This document shows, piece by piece, positions 50,816-61,220 of a stretch of 64,000 nt of DNA. A program made the translations under genes and the position numbers. Position 1 is the stretch's first letter. Each line of letters starts with the position of its first letter. The stretch lies in NCBI GenBank assembly GCA_004764695.1, contig SMSO01000034.1, positions 1,653,501 through 1,717,500 on the forward strand, written 5' to 3'. The notes beneath the pieces are model-generated. The model had not been told where the DNA came from and searched no databases. It saw only the letters and a program-made list of their open reading frames with translations. Source of the stretch: Schizochytrium sp. TIO01. Lineage: Eukaryota; Sar; Bigyra; Thraustochytrida; Thraustochytriidae.

Positions 50816-50857
50816 TGCGCAACCCATTTTGAGTTGATCTGCGCAACCCATTTTGAG
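50816..50857. repeat. 18-bp direct repeat in tandem
   Basis: TGCGCAACCCATTTTGAG occurs at 50816-50833 and again at 50840-50857. Confidence 0.85.
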
Positions 50858-51285
50858 GGCCCTCTCGTGGCGTCTGTAGAGGTGCTTAGGTGCCAGTAAG
50901 GGTACACTAGAGCAAAGTGGTTTGGTAATATCAAGCAGCCCGTCAGATCAGCATGGTTATGGGTGTAGAGAGGTGGTGGGCTCGTAAGAGACCGAAGAGG
51001 TCGTTAGGATGTTGGATACTACTTAGGACACAAGGAAGGCTGCGTAGTTTACGAGCGAGGAGAGGGCCGAACTGAGGCCATGGAAATCAGAAGCAGTTAC
51101 ATCTGCGAGGACAGAAGTTGCAACCACTCGAAGAGAAATTCCGGAAACAGTTCGCACGGCATTTGACAATGAGTTGAGAAATAAACAGTTAGGTGCCCGC
51201 CCAGATACAATATGCCCGGAACGATCCGGGAACTGAAACGTTGGTGCGGCAGTTGGACTGTGGCGGTTTACATAACGTTATAACG

Positions 51286-51293
51286 TATATAAA
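51286..51293 (+). promoter_or_regulatory. Candidate TATA box for SLBP
   Basis: TATATAAA, 453 bases upstream of the SLBP ATG. A good match but distant, so only a tentative link. Confidence 0.3.
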
Positions 51294-51745
51294 GGTGCGG
51301 AAAGGGGCAGCGAACCTAACCATCGCGATGGTTTGGAACTCATAATTTGGACTTTGTTGTATAATTCGCCTTCGCAGCAAGACTAGAGCGAGACCTGCCT
51401 CGCTGCGCCCAGAGGCGCGAGGAGCACGAGTAAAGCGGGTTCACAAGGACCGCAGACTTGTCTGCATTGTCGATACGCTCTCCGGTGCCAACGGCGAGCT
51501 TCTGGGCTCTCGTACTAGCGCACCGGATTCATCAAAGTGCCGCTCTCAGCTCAGCTATTTGCAGAAACACAAGCAAGATAAACTCGGGCGAAACCGCTTT
51601 GGCTAGCCGGGGCCTGCAAGCAAAGGTTGTGGATAGCGATTGTGGGTCTTTGAACACTAAGTTGCGTGGAGTGTGATTTGTTGGACGCCCTGAAGGTTCA
51701 TTTTTGGTGTGATTCACTACATTTGGACAAAAGCGTTAAAGCAAA

Positions 51746-53203
51746 ATGTCTGGGTCTTGGGCTTCGATTGTGTCCAGCGAGAGAGTGCGGACGCAAGCTC
51801 TCCCGGCTGAGCTTATGGACTCCCTTGATGATTCAAGGGATGGCATTAATCTTCTGTTGAAGAAGCAATCCTTGCAGCAAGAGCAGCAGCAAGATAAGGA
51901 GGAACGAGATGGATCTTTTCAGGATCAAAAACAGAGTCACCAACCTCCAAAGGCAGCATGGTCATGGGCCGCCGCAAGCCAGCAGGCTAAATTCAAGAGC
52001 TCGGCGACTATTGCCTCCGCAAAATCTGGTGTCAACTCTGCTAGGCCAGGTTTGAAGGTTGTCACAACTATCAACAAACCCTCTTCAACAACATTGACAA
52101 TGAAAAATTGCACAAAACCTACTGACGAAGCAAAGGCCACCACAGGATTATGGAGTGAATTACTAAAGCAGCAGAAGCAGCAGCAAGTGCCAGCAGTGCA
52201 AGATCTTCAATCTAGTGGAATTGATGCTGAAGCAAACTCCCGGAAGCGTGGTGCGAGCGAGATCTCTCATGCTTCATCTCAGGGTCAAACACGTCAGCTA
52301 AAACAGCAGCAAAAGCAGCCATCGATGGGAAGCCCGTACCGCAAACAAGGCAAGACTTGCACGTCACCTCTCGTTGCGCGTCGCCCGCCACCTCTTGATC
52401 TTGCTCACCATGTCCAAGCTGAAGCGTCAATGTCACTATCAAAGCACAATGAAGAGGATGCAACATCCAATGCCGATGGCCCTAAAGATATGCAGCTCTC
52501 GACACCGGCGGGCTCCGAAGCGCATGAATCCTTTGGCGGGCGTGATATGCCAAGCGAGCCATCCCCAGAAGCCCGGGTATTCTCTACCCTTCCCTCTGAA
52601 GTCCCTGCTATCAGTTCTTGGGCTGACGATGCCGACCGCGAAGACGATGGGTCTGAGCTCGAATCCTGGATGAATTCTTCTGTCTCTGGGTCTGAAACTG
52701 ACCGTTTAAGCAACCCGAGTCAACTTCCCAAGCAGCCTATCGAGGACTTGACTCCTGCTCGCATAGCACAGCGCCAGAAACAAATAGACTTTGGTAAGTC
52801 CACTGAGGGCTACCAAAACTACATCCTCAAGGTGAAGATCGAGGACCGCGGCGAGGACGAGCGCAAATACCCCGTTACTCCGCGTACGGATGAGAAGATT
52901 AGCAAGCGTTTCTTTGACTACAAGTTGAAGAAGTGGCGTCGTGCTCTTCACCGATGGGATCCAGTATCTCACCTCAATTCGACGCAGGCTAAGAAGTCAA
53001 CAGGAGGTTCAATTAAGTCATCATCTTCCATTGTTAAGGGGACGGTCAAAAAGACTGGATCCTTGTCTGCTAAGTTTGCCCATAATAATGGCGTAGCCAT
53101 TGGGTCAGCCTCAGGATCAGCAGAATCAGCCAAGAAAAGTCCCACGGCTGTTAAAAGTGATGTGCCGGCTCTGGATTCTTTTCCTCCTTTGGCTGCCCAG
53201 TAA
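51746..53203 (+). CDS. SLBP: Histone RNA stem-loop binding protein (SLBP)
   Basis: A 485-residue protein whose one recognisable domain, at about residues 337-406, is the SLBP RNA-binding domain. The opening ARIAQRQKQIDFGKSTEGY matches the family's Arg-Gln-Lys-Gln-Ile-x-[Phe/Tyr]-Gly-Lys block. PVTPRTDEKIS corresponds to the Thr-Pro loop whose threonine is phosphorylated in animals, and the domain ends in KKWRRALHRWDP, the conserved final helix. SLBP binds the 3' stem-loop of replication-dependent histone mRNAs and governs their processing, translation and S-phase stability. The flanks are long, Gln/Ser-rich and disordered, with an acidic patch just before the domain (DDADREDDGSELE). Start context is AAAATGTCT. 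No intron is needed. Confidence 0.92.
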   Translation: MSGSWASIVSSERVRTQALPAELMDSLDDSRDGINLLLKKQSLQQEQQQDKEERDGSFQDQKQSHQPPKAAWSWAAASQQAKFKSSATIASAKSGVNSARPGLKVVTTINKPSSTTLTMKNCTKPTDEAKATTGLWSELLKQQKQQQVPAVQDLQSSGIDAEANSRKRGASEISHASSQGQTRQLKQQQKQPSMGSPYRKQGKTCTSPLVARRPPPLDLAHHVQAEASMSLSKHNEEDATSNADGPKDMQLSTPAGSEAHESFGGRDMPSEPSPEARVFSTLPSEVPAISSWADDADREDDGSELESWMNSSVSGSETDRLSNPSQLPKQPIEDLTPARIAQRQKQIDFGKSTEGYQNYILKVKIEDRGEDERKYPVTPRTDEKISKRFFDYKLKKWRRALHRWDPVSHLNSTQAKKSTGGSIKSSSSIVKGTVKKTGSLSAKFAHNNGVAIGSASGSAESAKKSPTAVKSDVPALDSFPPLAAQ

Positions 53204-54233
53204 ATTCAACTCCATCAACAAGGAGAAGAGAAGTCTGAATACATGGAAAAGAGCACGATTTAGATTCGTATTTTACCATTCTCAATCTGTACAACCAAGC
53301 AACTAAACCGTTTATAACGGCGCCTTTTCCTCAAAGACCAAACTACACTTTCCTTTCTCTTGCCTTCTTTCTCTTTTCTTTTTCTTACACAAGTAATAGT
53401 TTCGTCTACGCTCTCCCTTTTGTGGTTTCTGCTGCTGTCGCCGTTATAAACCCGAATTGTTGGATTACGAAAGAAAAGGATCAAAGAACAGCGCGGCCGT
53501 AACATCAATATACCTCTCGTACACGTACGCCAAATATATACATGGATTTTTACATACATATACAAATACAAGCATACTATTATTCTAAAGTGTCCCTTTC
53601 CCCTTTTCATTTAGCTCCTCTAGTGCAAAGAATGTTCTTCTAGCATAGATTTCGTACTTTCAATATGTGGGTAGTTACTTGTATTCAATTGTTCTAATTT
53701 CTCACGCAACCGAAGCTCAAAGCTTTGTACTGAAAAGTCTCAGCTTGGAGTAAAGCTCGAGTAGTTTTCTGATAAAGTTTTACTTTCGAAGAGCATATTT
53801 ACTTCTTTTTCCAACCGACAAGATGGTCGCATGGAACTTCATGATCCGTACAGGTGGTTGTCTGATGTCAAACTGACCATATCAAGTTTCTTATGATTAT
53901 AAAAGTTCTTAATACTTCATCATATATGACGCGAAGGATGTCTTTGGCTCTGCTGGGCTTTGTCTATAAAATTTGCTCTCGCAACGAGCTCTAGCAGCTC
54001 TGGCATAGACGGATGAATGGTGAGAGGTGAGGGAAGGGAAGCCTTGCGAACAGTAGTCTGCTGGGGCGACTCTATAAGAGCCCGCATATGGCAAACTGTC
54101 TGCACAATTTCTAACAAAAAGGTCGATCAACAGATAGGATATTCTCATTGTCACTCTATTCCGGTACAAAATATCTGTTCACCTGCAATTAATTCGCAAT
54201 TAATCACGAATAATTTTTACAGGTCCATCAACA
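53204..54233. other. Convergent 3' interval, SLBP / metallo-beta-lactamase protein
   Basis: 1.03 kb of AT-rich and pyrimidine-tract sequence without a credible gene; holds both 3' UTRs. Confidence 0.55.
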
Positions 54234-55445
54234 TCAGATCTCGATCCTATCAAGGTCAATCTTAAGACCATCATGGGGAATTTCAATATCGAGTCCTTTT
54301 GTTTGTTTCAAATTGGCAAGCTTGGCATTGTCCCTTTCATGCTCGAAGTCATGAGACACACCAATAAGGTATGTCTTTCGCGGTTTGAGCTCCTCAATAA
54401 CCTCCATGCTTTGTTCGAGGCTAAGGTGAGTGGGATAGCGACGCTTGTGGTGGAGTGTGTCAATCACCAAATATTCAATGTCCCATTTCCGAAGCACCTC
54501 CATAACATGTGGAGGGATGGTGGAGACGTCGCTAATGTAGACAAATTTGCTGTTGGTTTTACCAAAAGAAAAGCCTAACGACAAATAGTTATCGCCATGG
54601 AAGACAGGCAAAGGAGTCATTTCTAACCCTGCCGCCGAGAAAGGTGCAAGTTTGTCTTCCAGTGACGGTGTTGACATGACGTGGTACTTGATACTAGCAA
54701 TAAAAACCTTCACTGGTTCAAGTTCGGCAGCGGCAGGAACAGCTGGATCAGGTGGTGGTGCAAGGTGAGCAGCCGCTCCTACATAGGAAGGCTCCGGGTC
54801 CCGCACGAGGTAGGGAAACGAACGTTTGATCATATCATACGTTTGTTTTGAAGCAAAAACCTCTACAAAAGATTCTCGAGCAACCACAAGGCGCAGATCA
54901 TCGAGTCCAAAAACAGCATCGGCATGGTCATGTGTAAGTACCACAGCATCGAGGCGCGGAATACCATGCCTCGGATACCAAGTAAGTGCACTGCTACGGA
55001 ACGTTTTACCGCAATCAATTTGCACAAATCGTCTCTTGTCTCCAGGTGCCGCTGCAGGGTGCGAGTCTTCTCCATCAAAGCAAATGAGCATGGAAGGATT
55101 GCCACGGAAATTTTTATTCACCTCAGGAGGGCCATCATGAATTGCCTTGGTACAGGTTTCACAGCCACCAACCTTGAGATAGTTTGGAGAGATACCCAGC
55201 ACGCAGTCAAGGTGTGGGTTGCACGAACTCGTACCAGTACCCATGAAAACAATGCACGGCTTTGTGCCAGACTTTCCTGCATCGGACATTGGAGAATTTC
55301 TTAGGACTCCGTGCGAGGGATCTTCAGCTTCTGCCCTTGCGCCGAACTCTCTTTGCACTGTAATAGCAGCTGAAAAGCCCAATACACCCAATGCTGCTGC
55401 TTTAGGGGCCCATCTTCTTGCCAGATTTACAAAACTTGCGCTCAT
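54234..55445 (-). CDS. Metallo-beta-lactamase-fold hydrolase (PhnP-like family), probably organellar
   Basis: 403 residues from the ATG at 55445 (a TTG lies 10 codons further up). The basic, Ala-rich start MSASFVNLARRWAPKAAALG suggests a mitochondrial presequence or membrane anchor. The core metal-binding block is VVLTHDHADAVFGLDDLR with H172-x-H174-x-D176. The residue after D176 is Ala (177) instead of the second-metal His, as in a known subgroup of fungal and protist relatives. Further ligand positions are VFHGDNY, KFVYISDVSTIP and LIGVSHDFEHE. An extra Cys-x2-Cys (GCETCT, near 95-98) sits before the core. The family includes phosphodiesterases such as PhnP; the reaction here is unknown. 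It shares a 235-bp promoter with ALKBH6. Confidence 0.85.
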   Translation of the reverse strand: MSASFVNLARRWAPKAAALGVLGFSAAITVQREFGARAEAEDPSHGVLRNSPMSDAGKSGTKPCIVFMGTGTSSCNPHLDCVLGISPNYLKVGGCETCTKAIHDGPPEVNKNFRGNPSMLICFDGEDSHPAAAPGDKRRFVQIDCGKTFRSSALTWYPRHGIPRLDAVVLTHDHADAVFGLDDLRLVVARESFVEVFASKQTYDMIKRSFPYLVRDPEPSYVGAAAHLAPPPDPAVPAAAELEPVKVFIASIKYHVMSTPSLEDKLAPFSAAGLEMTPLPVFHGDNYLSLGFSFGKTNSKFVYISDVSTIPPHVMEVLRKWDIEYLVIDTLHHKRRYPTHLSLEQSMEVIEELKPRKTYLIGVSHDFEHERDNAKLANLKQTKGLDIEIPHDGLKIDLDRIEI

Positions 55446-55680
55446 AGTCTTGATTTCACTACAAAATCTATTCAACCTAACCTCTCCTTTTAAATCACCA
55501 GTTTGGTGTCAATTTCTGGCCTACTTTAGAATAGAGTTTTGAAGTGATATCCACAATTTGGCAGTATTGAAGCCTTTATTTCAACTTTGGAATGAGAACT
55601 TAAGTCGTGAGGCTAATCTTGAACTTTGACTTTTTATGTCATAAAATCAAGTCACTATCGCCGCCAAACCCTCTCCAGCG
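55446..55680. promoter_or_regulatory. Short shared upstream region (putative bidirectional promoter)
   Basis: Only 235 bases separate the ATGs of two divergently transcribed genes, so both promoters must lie here or overlap the first exons. No clear TATA box on either strand. Confidence 0.5.
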
Positions 55681-57046
55681 ATGGACTTTGCTGCTTTGCT
55701 GCGCAAAGCGCGCCAAGAGGCCTCCGAGGTCTCCTCCGCGCCTGCACTAGAAGGGCTTCGGAACAGTGATGAAGCAAAGCACCGCGTTTTCAGTAGAGTG
55801 AACTTGGAATCAAGTTCAAGTGGCGTTGGATTAGGCGAAACTTGCGATGAAGACGAACCCGTAACGATTGCCTATTGCGCAGACTTTATAAACGAAGTTG
55901 AGGGCGCTGCTTTAGAGGCCGAGGTTCGCAAGCGGAGATGGGAGCAACTCGCAGGGCGGAAACTGCAAAACTGGGGAGGTGTGCCGCACCCGAGGTGAGT
56001 TTCGGCTTTGTATGTTTCGCGAAAACAATGGCAAAAATAACAGCTTGGACAAGCCTCACAATGACCCCTTTAAAACCCCAAAATGTAGAGGCGGGGGGGT
56101 AATGAATAGTTTCCACGTATGCCAAACTTATTGAGATCTTCGATTTGAAGACATTAGGACATTGGGAGAATCTCGAGGATAATCTAATGATGACACTGCT
56201 GAAATGCAGGTCAGGCTTGGGAATTCCAAAATCGAGGAGGTTACAGAAATGTATAATTGCAGACTTGGGGAGGTATCGTGTCTTTGCAAGCTAAGGGAGG
56301 TGTAAACTGACATACAAGGGCTACGGAGGAGCACAGTGGAACTATTTTGGAGACTATGCCACCATTTATTGATGCATTGGCAGATCGGTTGCATCTGAGC
56401 GGTGTTTTTCCTGACGAAAAACCGAACCAGGCGTTAGTGAATTTATATGCACCGCATGAAGGCAGTAAGTAGAGAGCATGTAACTGTTAAATAGCTCAAG
56501 GACGAAGTTTCTTGGGTGAATGACGAGGGGTAAATTGTTTTGGAAAGTAAACGTACATAGTCTAATGATGATCAATGGATTCACAAATATGCCCGGACCA
56601 ATTAATAAACTACATTTACAGTTGCGCCACACCAGGATGGGCCCACATTCAAGCCGAGGGCTGCGATTTTAAGCCTCGGAAGTCCTGCGTTGCTGTGCTT
56701 TCGTGATCCAGCGGACAAAGATAAGGAGGTACTTTGTCGCATTGTAATGGAACCTCGAAGCCTTGTAGTGTTCTCGGGTAAGGCGTTTCTCGAATGGGAG
56801 CACTGGGTTCCAGCCACGGGCGACATCCAGTCAATTAAGGGAGCTGCGAACGAGTCTCTTCTGTCAGAGGAGCTTCGTACTGCGGAAGAATTCATTCGCA
56901 CGGAGCGAATCTCCATGACAATGCGTTGTGTGGCGCATGTAAAGTCGCGTGCAGATGAACTAGACCTTGCATTGAACAACGAGCTGAAACAAGAAGTGGC
57001 ACGTAGGCACCAATGGTGGCGTCAGGCAATTTCACAAAAGCAATAG
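55681..57046 (+). CDS. ALKBH6: ALKBH6-like AlkB dioxygenase, three exons: join(55681..55994, 56337..56464, 56622..57046)
   Basis: A 288-residue AlkB-family Fe(II)/2-oxoglutarate dioxygenase, interrupted by two GT-AG introns (55995-56336 and 56465-56621). Splicing joins HP-S105-GTILETMPP, matching the family's NWGG-x-PHP-x-G block, then NLYAPHEG-I148-APHQDGP, which restores the iron-binding H151-x-D153. The third ligand is H208 in FLEWEHW, and R243-x5-R249 (RISMTMR) is the 2-oxoglutarate/substrate arginine pair. Both junctions keep frame (phase 2, then phase 1) and both donors are strong (GTGAGT, GTAAGT). Intron 1 carries several in-frame stops, so the three-exon model is needed. The N-terminal 60 residues are longer than in human ALKBH6. 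Role: possibly nucleic-acid demethylation or repair; substrate unsettled. Confidence 0.88.
55995..56336 (+). other. ALKBH6 intron 1 (342 nt)
   Basis: Donor GTGAGT at 55995; acceptor CACAG ending at 56336. Phase 2. The reading frame resumes in the expected ALKBH6 sequence. Confidence 0.85.
56465..56621 (+). other. ALKBH6 intron 2 (157 nt)
   Basis: Donor GTAAGT at 56465; acceptor TTTACAG ending at 56621. Phase 1; the split codon gives Ile-148. Confidence 0.88.
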
Positions 57047-57326
57047 CGTTTCAATGACGGCTCCCGTCTATATTATAGAAAGAATGAGTACAATTCTATC
57101 CTTAATTAAATGTTGGTACCATTATTGGTTTGCTGCACATTCTTTTTGGACAGTTAGAGACTTAAGTGCATGCAAGGCGAGCAAAAAAATAGATTTCAAA
57201 TACATGTTTGCTTAAAACAAAAAAGGGATGACCTCTGACTGGAGCCTAGTTAAAGTTTACATTGCTAGCTCGAGAATCTAATGTTTAGCCTTGTTCCAGT
57301 TTTAAAAGTTTACATGAAGGCTATGA

Positions 57327-58115
57327 TTATGTGGATGACACGTTTCGCCTAGCAATAGCAACAAAAGCTCCAATTATGGCAATGACATACACAATGTGGA
57401 CGCCCAGGAGGATAAGAAATGTATTAAACATGCGAATGTTGTACTTGCCAATGCACTTACCTGTCCAGGGGCAGTGATGATCCAATCCTTGAATGCACAC
57501 TCCACAAAAGGAGCAGTGGATTGTCCCAGGGGGGCGCATGACGTGGCATATACGACATGGTAGACCATCAGGATCGTCTTCATCGACCATCGGAAATTCT
57601 CTTCGCGGCAAAATCCCCGGATCGCTGCAGCTCGTTATCAAAAATGCTAGGAGAACAAGTACCATCGTGAAAAATCCTATTGCGGCTACTGCTGGATGAA
57701 TTGGAAGTGCTACAAAGATGCCCCAAATAATTGTGGCACTAGTGATTAAGGCAATGGTGATGATCGCGCAAGGCCAGTCAGGACCCAGCAACATAGATTT
57801 CGGGAACTGGCCCCGTTGAGGTCCTTTTCCAATCTCGCCGTACAATAGCGCCATTCGGCCTGCCTCGCGTGGTTGAGTCCATTTGCAGCACAAAATACAA
57901 CAACAACAGTGCTTGTCACGAAGCTTCGTCTGAGGAATTCCACTTAAAGTTCGAGCAACAGGTCTATTATTGCTGTTGTTGTCGTGATTAGTACTAAGGT
58001 TAGCACCATGTTCGTCATCGCTCACACGGTTTCGGTTGTTGTAGCTGCCATTCTCGTTGGCCTCGACATAGTTTGTGTTATACTGGCTGTCCTCCTGGGC
58101 CATGATCCTCGCCAT
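57327..58115 (-). CDS. DHHC-type protein S-acyltransferase, short form
   Basis: 262 residues from the ATG at 58115 (good context, A at -3; the frame continues upstream only to a TTG; another ATG lies 4 codons in). The cysteine-rich catalytic domain spans about 187-237, with CRICHVMRPPGTIHCSFC and the DHHC at 212-215 (LDHHCPWTGKCIG). It transfers palmitate or other acyl chains to cysteines of membrane proteins. Two transmembrane segments precede the domain (about 115-137 and 142-161), followed by the family's Asp-Pro-Gly motif. After the domain comes one hydrophobic segment (232-254), then ARRNVSST and the stop. The usual fourth membrane span, TTxE motif and tail are missing. A Cys cluster (CCCCILCC, 70-77) may itself be acylated. 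Converges on ALKBH6. Confidence 0.88.
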   Translation of the reverse strand: MARIMAQEDSQYNTNYVEANENGSYNNRNRVSDDEHGANLSTNHDNNSNNRPVARTLSGIPQTKLRDKHCCCCILCCKWTQPREAGRMALLYGEIGKGPQRGQFPKSMLLGPDWPCAIITIALITSATIIWGIFVALPIHPAVAAIGFFTMVLVLLAFLITSCSDPGILPRREFPMVDEDDPDGLPCRICHVMRPPGTIHCSFCGVCIQGLDHHCPWTGKCIGKYNIRMFNTFLILLGVHIVYVIAIIGAFVAIARRNVSST

Positions 58116-59117
58116 CTTAACTTCCAGAGCTCGAGTGATGGCCTCGCACAGAAGATTAAAGCTCAAGATCCAATAGACCTAGTTAGGACCTTGGTTATCT
58201 TGGGCCCAAAACTACAAGGAGAGAGCCTTGCGCAGAGCCGCAGCGGCCCAACCAAGATTAGACTTTGCATGACGTTGACTCTCACATTGACGTACACACT
58301 CATATATGTACTAAATACTATGGGACTACGGAGGTTCCAATTAAAAAGAATCTATACTAGTAGTAGGCATAATTGCCTGTGTGGGTAATGGTATGTTCGC
58401 ATATTCTGGGCAGGACCTCATGAAGATTTTTGACCATTTTGCAGAGGAGTGGGTTAGATTCAAAGGCGACTAGCTTGATGCTCTTGTTTTTAAATGTGTT
58501 CTAACCTATGTTGTCAGGCTTATATAGATTTGAAGATTGTAAGATGCGGAACTAACTACGTCAAGAGCTGTGATACCTTCTGGTACTTCTTCAAAGATGA
58601 GGCAAATGGCTGGAGTTCAGTATTTTCCTGAAACGTCCAATTCATTTCTGAGAACGGTTATAGTTACAACTGTATCTCTGATGGTTCTTGTGGTTGTTCC
58701 TTGTTGTTGCGATGAATCCATGAGTATTTCGGGTTAACAAATTAAAGCTTTGGGTCCGGCATAACTCCATATTAAGACTAACAGAGCCAACCTGACAGTT
58801 TGTTTGATCCAACACAACTTCAAAAAATTAAAACCAAGAACGCTGTACCAAGTAATGCGTAGAAACCTAGAGTGAAAGTTTGTGTACATAAAATTAAAAA
58901 AATTGAATATCAAATGATGATTCTTTGTGAGCACGGTAATTATTAAATGTTGCGAAAGGTTTGTCGCTCCATTGGACCAGGAGGAATTGCAACAGCACTC
59001 TTCAAACGGTTGTTCTTCGTTTGTTCATGTTGTTGGGCCTGACTGCTTAACTTTCTCAATCATCACCCTATTCCCTAGTACGTCATATGCTTCTTCATTA
59101 TTTACTAATACTTGCTA
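58116..59117. other. Divergent intergenic region, DHHC / WD40 genes
   Basis: 1 kb of AT-rich sequence with no credible coding frame. Holds both promoters. Confidence 0.5.
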
Positions 59118-60904
59118 ATGTCCAATACAAGATTCTCAAGGTTTGCCAGACCTTTAACGAGCACCATGACGTTCGCGCCGCCGTGTCGCGTGCATCGCGG
59201 CCATGAGGCGCGCATGTTCTGGTGCGACCAGCGTAGTGAGTTGGCTGCGGAGTACCTCGCAGTGGGTGTTGTGTTCTGCTTGGAAGGGAAGAGAAGAGAA
59301 GAGAGGGGAGGGAAGGATCTCAGTGGGCATCGAACATGAGCTGGGCGATAATGGCCACTCGTGCTCGAGAAGGGCTTTGGATCGGATGAAGGTAGGCCCT
59401 CCAACTCATTCTCATTATCTTAAGAAAACTCTTTGAGACCGAGCTGAAGGAAAGATCCATTGGTTTAGCATGACCTAGCGACATGTAAATGACGAAATTT
59501 CGCTGTCATACCTGTGTCTCAAGATAGTCTATCTTGAGAACCAATAGTGCAAGGTAGATTATGCGAAATCAACACATTTGGGTCAGGCTGGAAAGGAACA
59601 GTCACTTTGAAAAAGCACTGAAGTTGGCACTGACAAATATTTGGCTATCGTTTGTTTCTTGCTTAATTTCTTTTTGCCGGAGCAATTCCATTTCAAACTT
59701 GACAGAATCTGCTGTAGGAGATAGTAGTGTAGTTGCAACAGCGTGTGAAGATGGTACAATTGGCGTGTGGAGAGACGAACGAGGCTCATCAAAACAGAAA
59801 CCCCATATTTTTGAGGCGCACGCAGATGAATGCTTGCGACTTCTTTGGGACCAAGCTCATGAGAAGCGGTTGTACTCTGGAGGTGCAGAGGGTATGGTAA
59901 AAGTCTGGGAGGCATCTCCAGAAGGAGCATCGCTTCTGGGCGAGGCAAATTGTGTCGACCAAACACATCGTGAAGGTAACGATGGCCAAGTTTATGGAAT
60001 CATTCAATTTAAGGACCGGCAAGAACTCGCTGTTGCCTTCGATGACCAAGTTACTATTATGGATAAAGAGAGATTTCAAGATCTATTGACATGGAAGTAT
60101 CACACACAAGGTGCTGCTCAAGTTGGTGGCAGCCGCAATCCTCACAACAAGGCGTTTGTCTTCGACACGGACGTTTTTGAAAGTACGCTTGTCACTGGAC
60201 TCTCTGATGGCACTGTGCGGTGCCGTGACATTCGCGCACCACTGTATGATAGGCTCTGCGTAACAGATGCTCATGACACTCATGTAACATGCTGTGCGAT
60301 TTCAAGCTCTGGGTTTTACCTGTTAAGCGGTAGTGGAGGTGGCGAAGCAGCGCTTTGGGATCTTCGAACTTTGCAACCCGTATGGCGCAAAATGGTGAAC
60401 GAAACTCGTCCTGGTCCGTTCTTTGGAGCATCTTTCTGGCCAGATCGTGATGATCTTGCTTTGATGTGGTCAAGCAATGGTGAGATATCTTTTCACAACG
60501 TGGAAACGGAAGCCACGCGACGTTATGCTCCTGACTTTCATGATCGAAGCAAGGGCGCAGATGAGGGTCCATATCCAATCTTTTCGGCTTCCTTTTCGCC
60601 TTCTGGAACTCGTGTCGTTCTTTGTGGAGGCACAACGCCTGCGGCACCTCGACCTCAGCCCGCTATGTCTCATCGGCCCAAAAAGTCAAAGACCGGGCAA
60701 GGTGCTTCAAACAGGGGCTATTCCTTCGGTCTTCGAGCAGCGCCTTCGCTTGGGCAAGGCGCCATGCCTGTGCATGAAAATCCCCGTGCTTCCAATGTGC
60801 CTTGGATCTCTCTGAGATTATCTGCAGAGAACGTCCTTTCACTGTTCCAAGACAAAACCACCACCGCACTTGGCAGCGAACAACAGGAGACAACGACTTC
60901 CTAA
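59118..60904 (+). CDS. WD40-repeat protein, two-exon model: join(59118..59235, 59706..60904)
   Basis: The long frame from 59706 to 60904 encodes WD40 blades (CEDGTIGVW, GGAEGMVKVW, LSDGTVRCRD, SGGGEAALWDL and others) but begins mid-blade, and the codons before 59706 look like intron. Splicing a donor GTGAGT at 59236 to the acceptor TTGACAG at 59705 joins HRGHEARMFWCDQR-K40-SAVGDSSVVATACEDG, which completes the first blade (Gly-His at 28-29, Val-Trp about 32 residues later). The frame is kept (phase 1). The result is 438 residues with 6-7 blades and a basic, disordered C-terminal part. The N-terminal ATG at 59118 is the best guess; a further upstream exon cannot be excluded. Function unknown; WD40 propellers are scaffolds. 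Confidence 0.75.
59236..59705 (+). other. Predicted intron of the WD40 gene (470 nt)
   Basis: GTGAGT donor and TTGACAG acceptor; removal restores a continuous WD40 blade. Confidence 0.7.
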
Positions 60905-61187
60905 TTGATTGTACGCGTACTGCCCAGCTCTAGTTTCTCTGCCCTGAACGAAGCCAAAGCTTCCTTCTCTGGTTAGTAGCAATAAGCTCTTGCACCTATC
61001 TACCTACTCACTTAAGTTCCTACCTACCTGCAAATTCAATCAAAGCAAAGCGAAGCAACGCAAAGTTGTCTATATGAGCCATCATACCCAGTATCACTTC
61101 AAGTTTGTTCTCGTTCTCCGATTAGTCACGCCACTCATGCCATGCCTCAACACAGCTATCCTATTAGCGTGAGAATTAATTTTATAA

Positions 61188-61189
61188 TG

Positions 61190-61220
<31 letters not shown>
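61188..61220. repeat. (TGCC)8 microsatellite
   Basis: Perfect TGCC run of about 33 bases. Confidence 0.9.

Larger units (their letters stand above)
50255..51745. other. Divergent intergenic region, EF-G2 / SLBP
   Basis: 1.5 kb without a gene. Includes an AAAAC-rich tract (about 50648-50684), an 18-bp direct repeat (next entry) and a TATA-like box at 51286. Confidence 0.5.
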
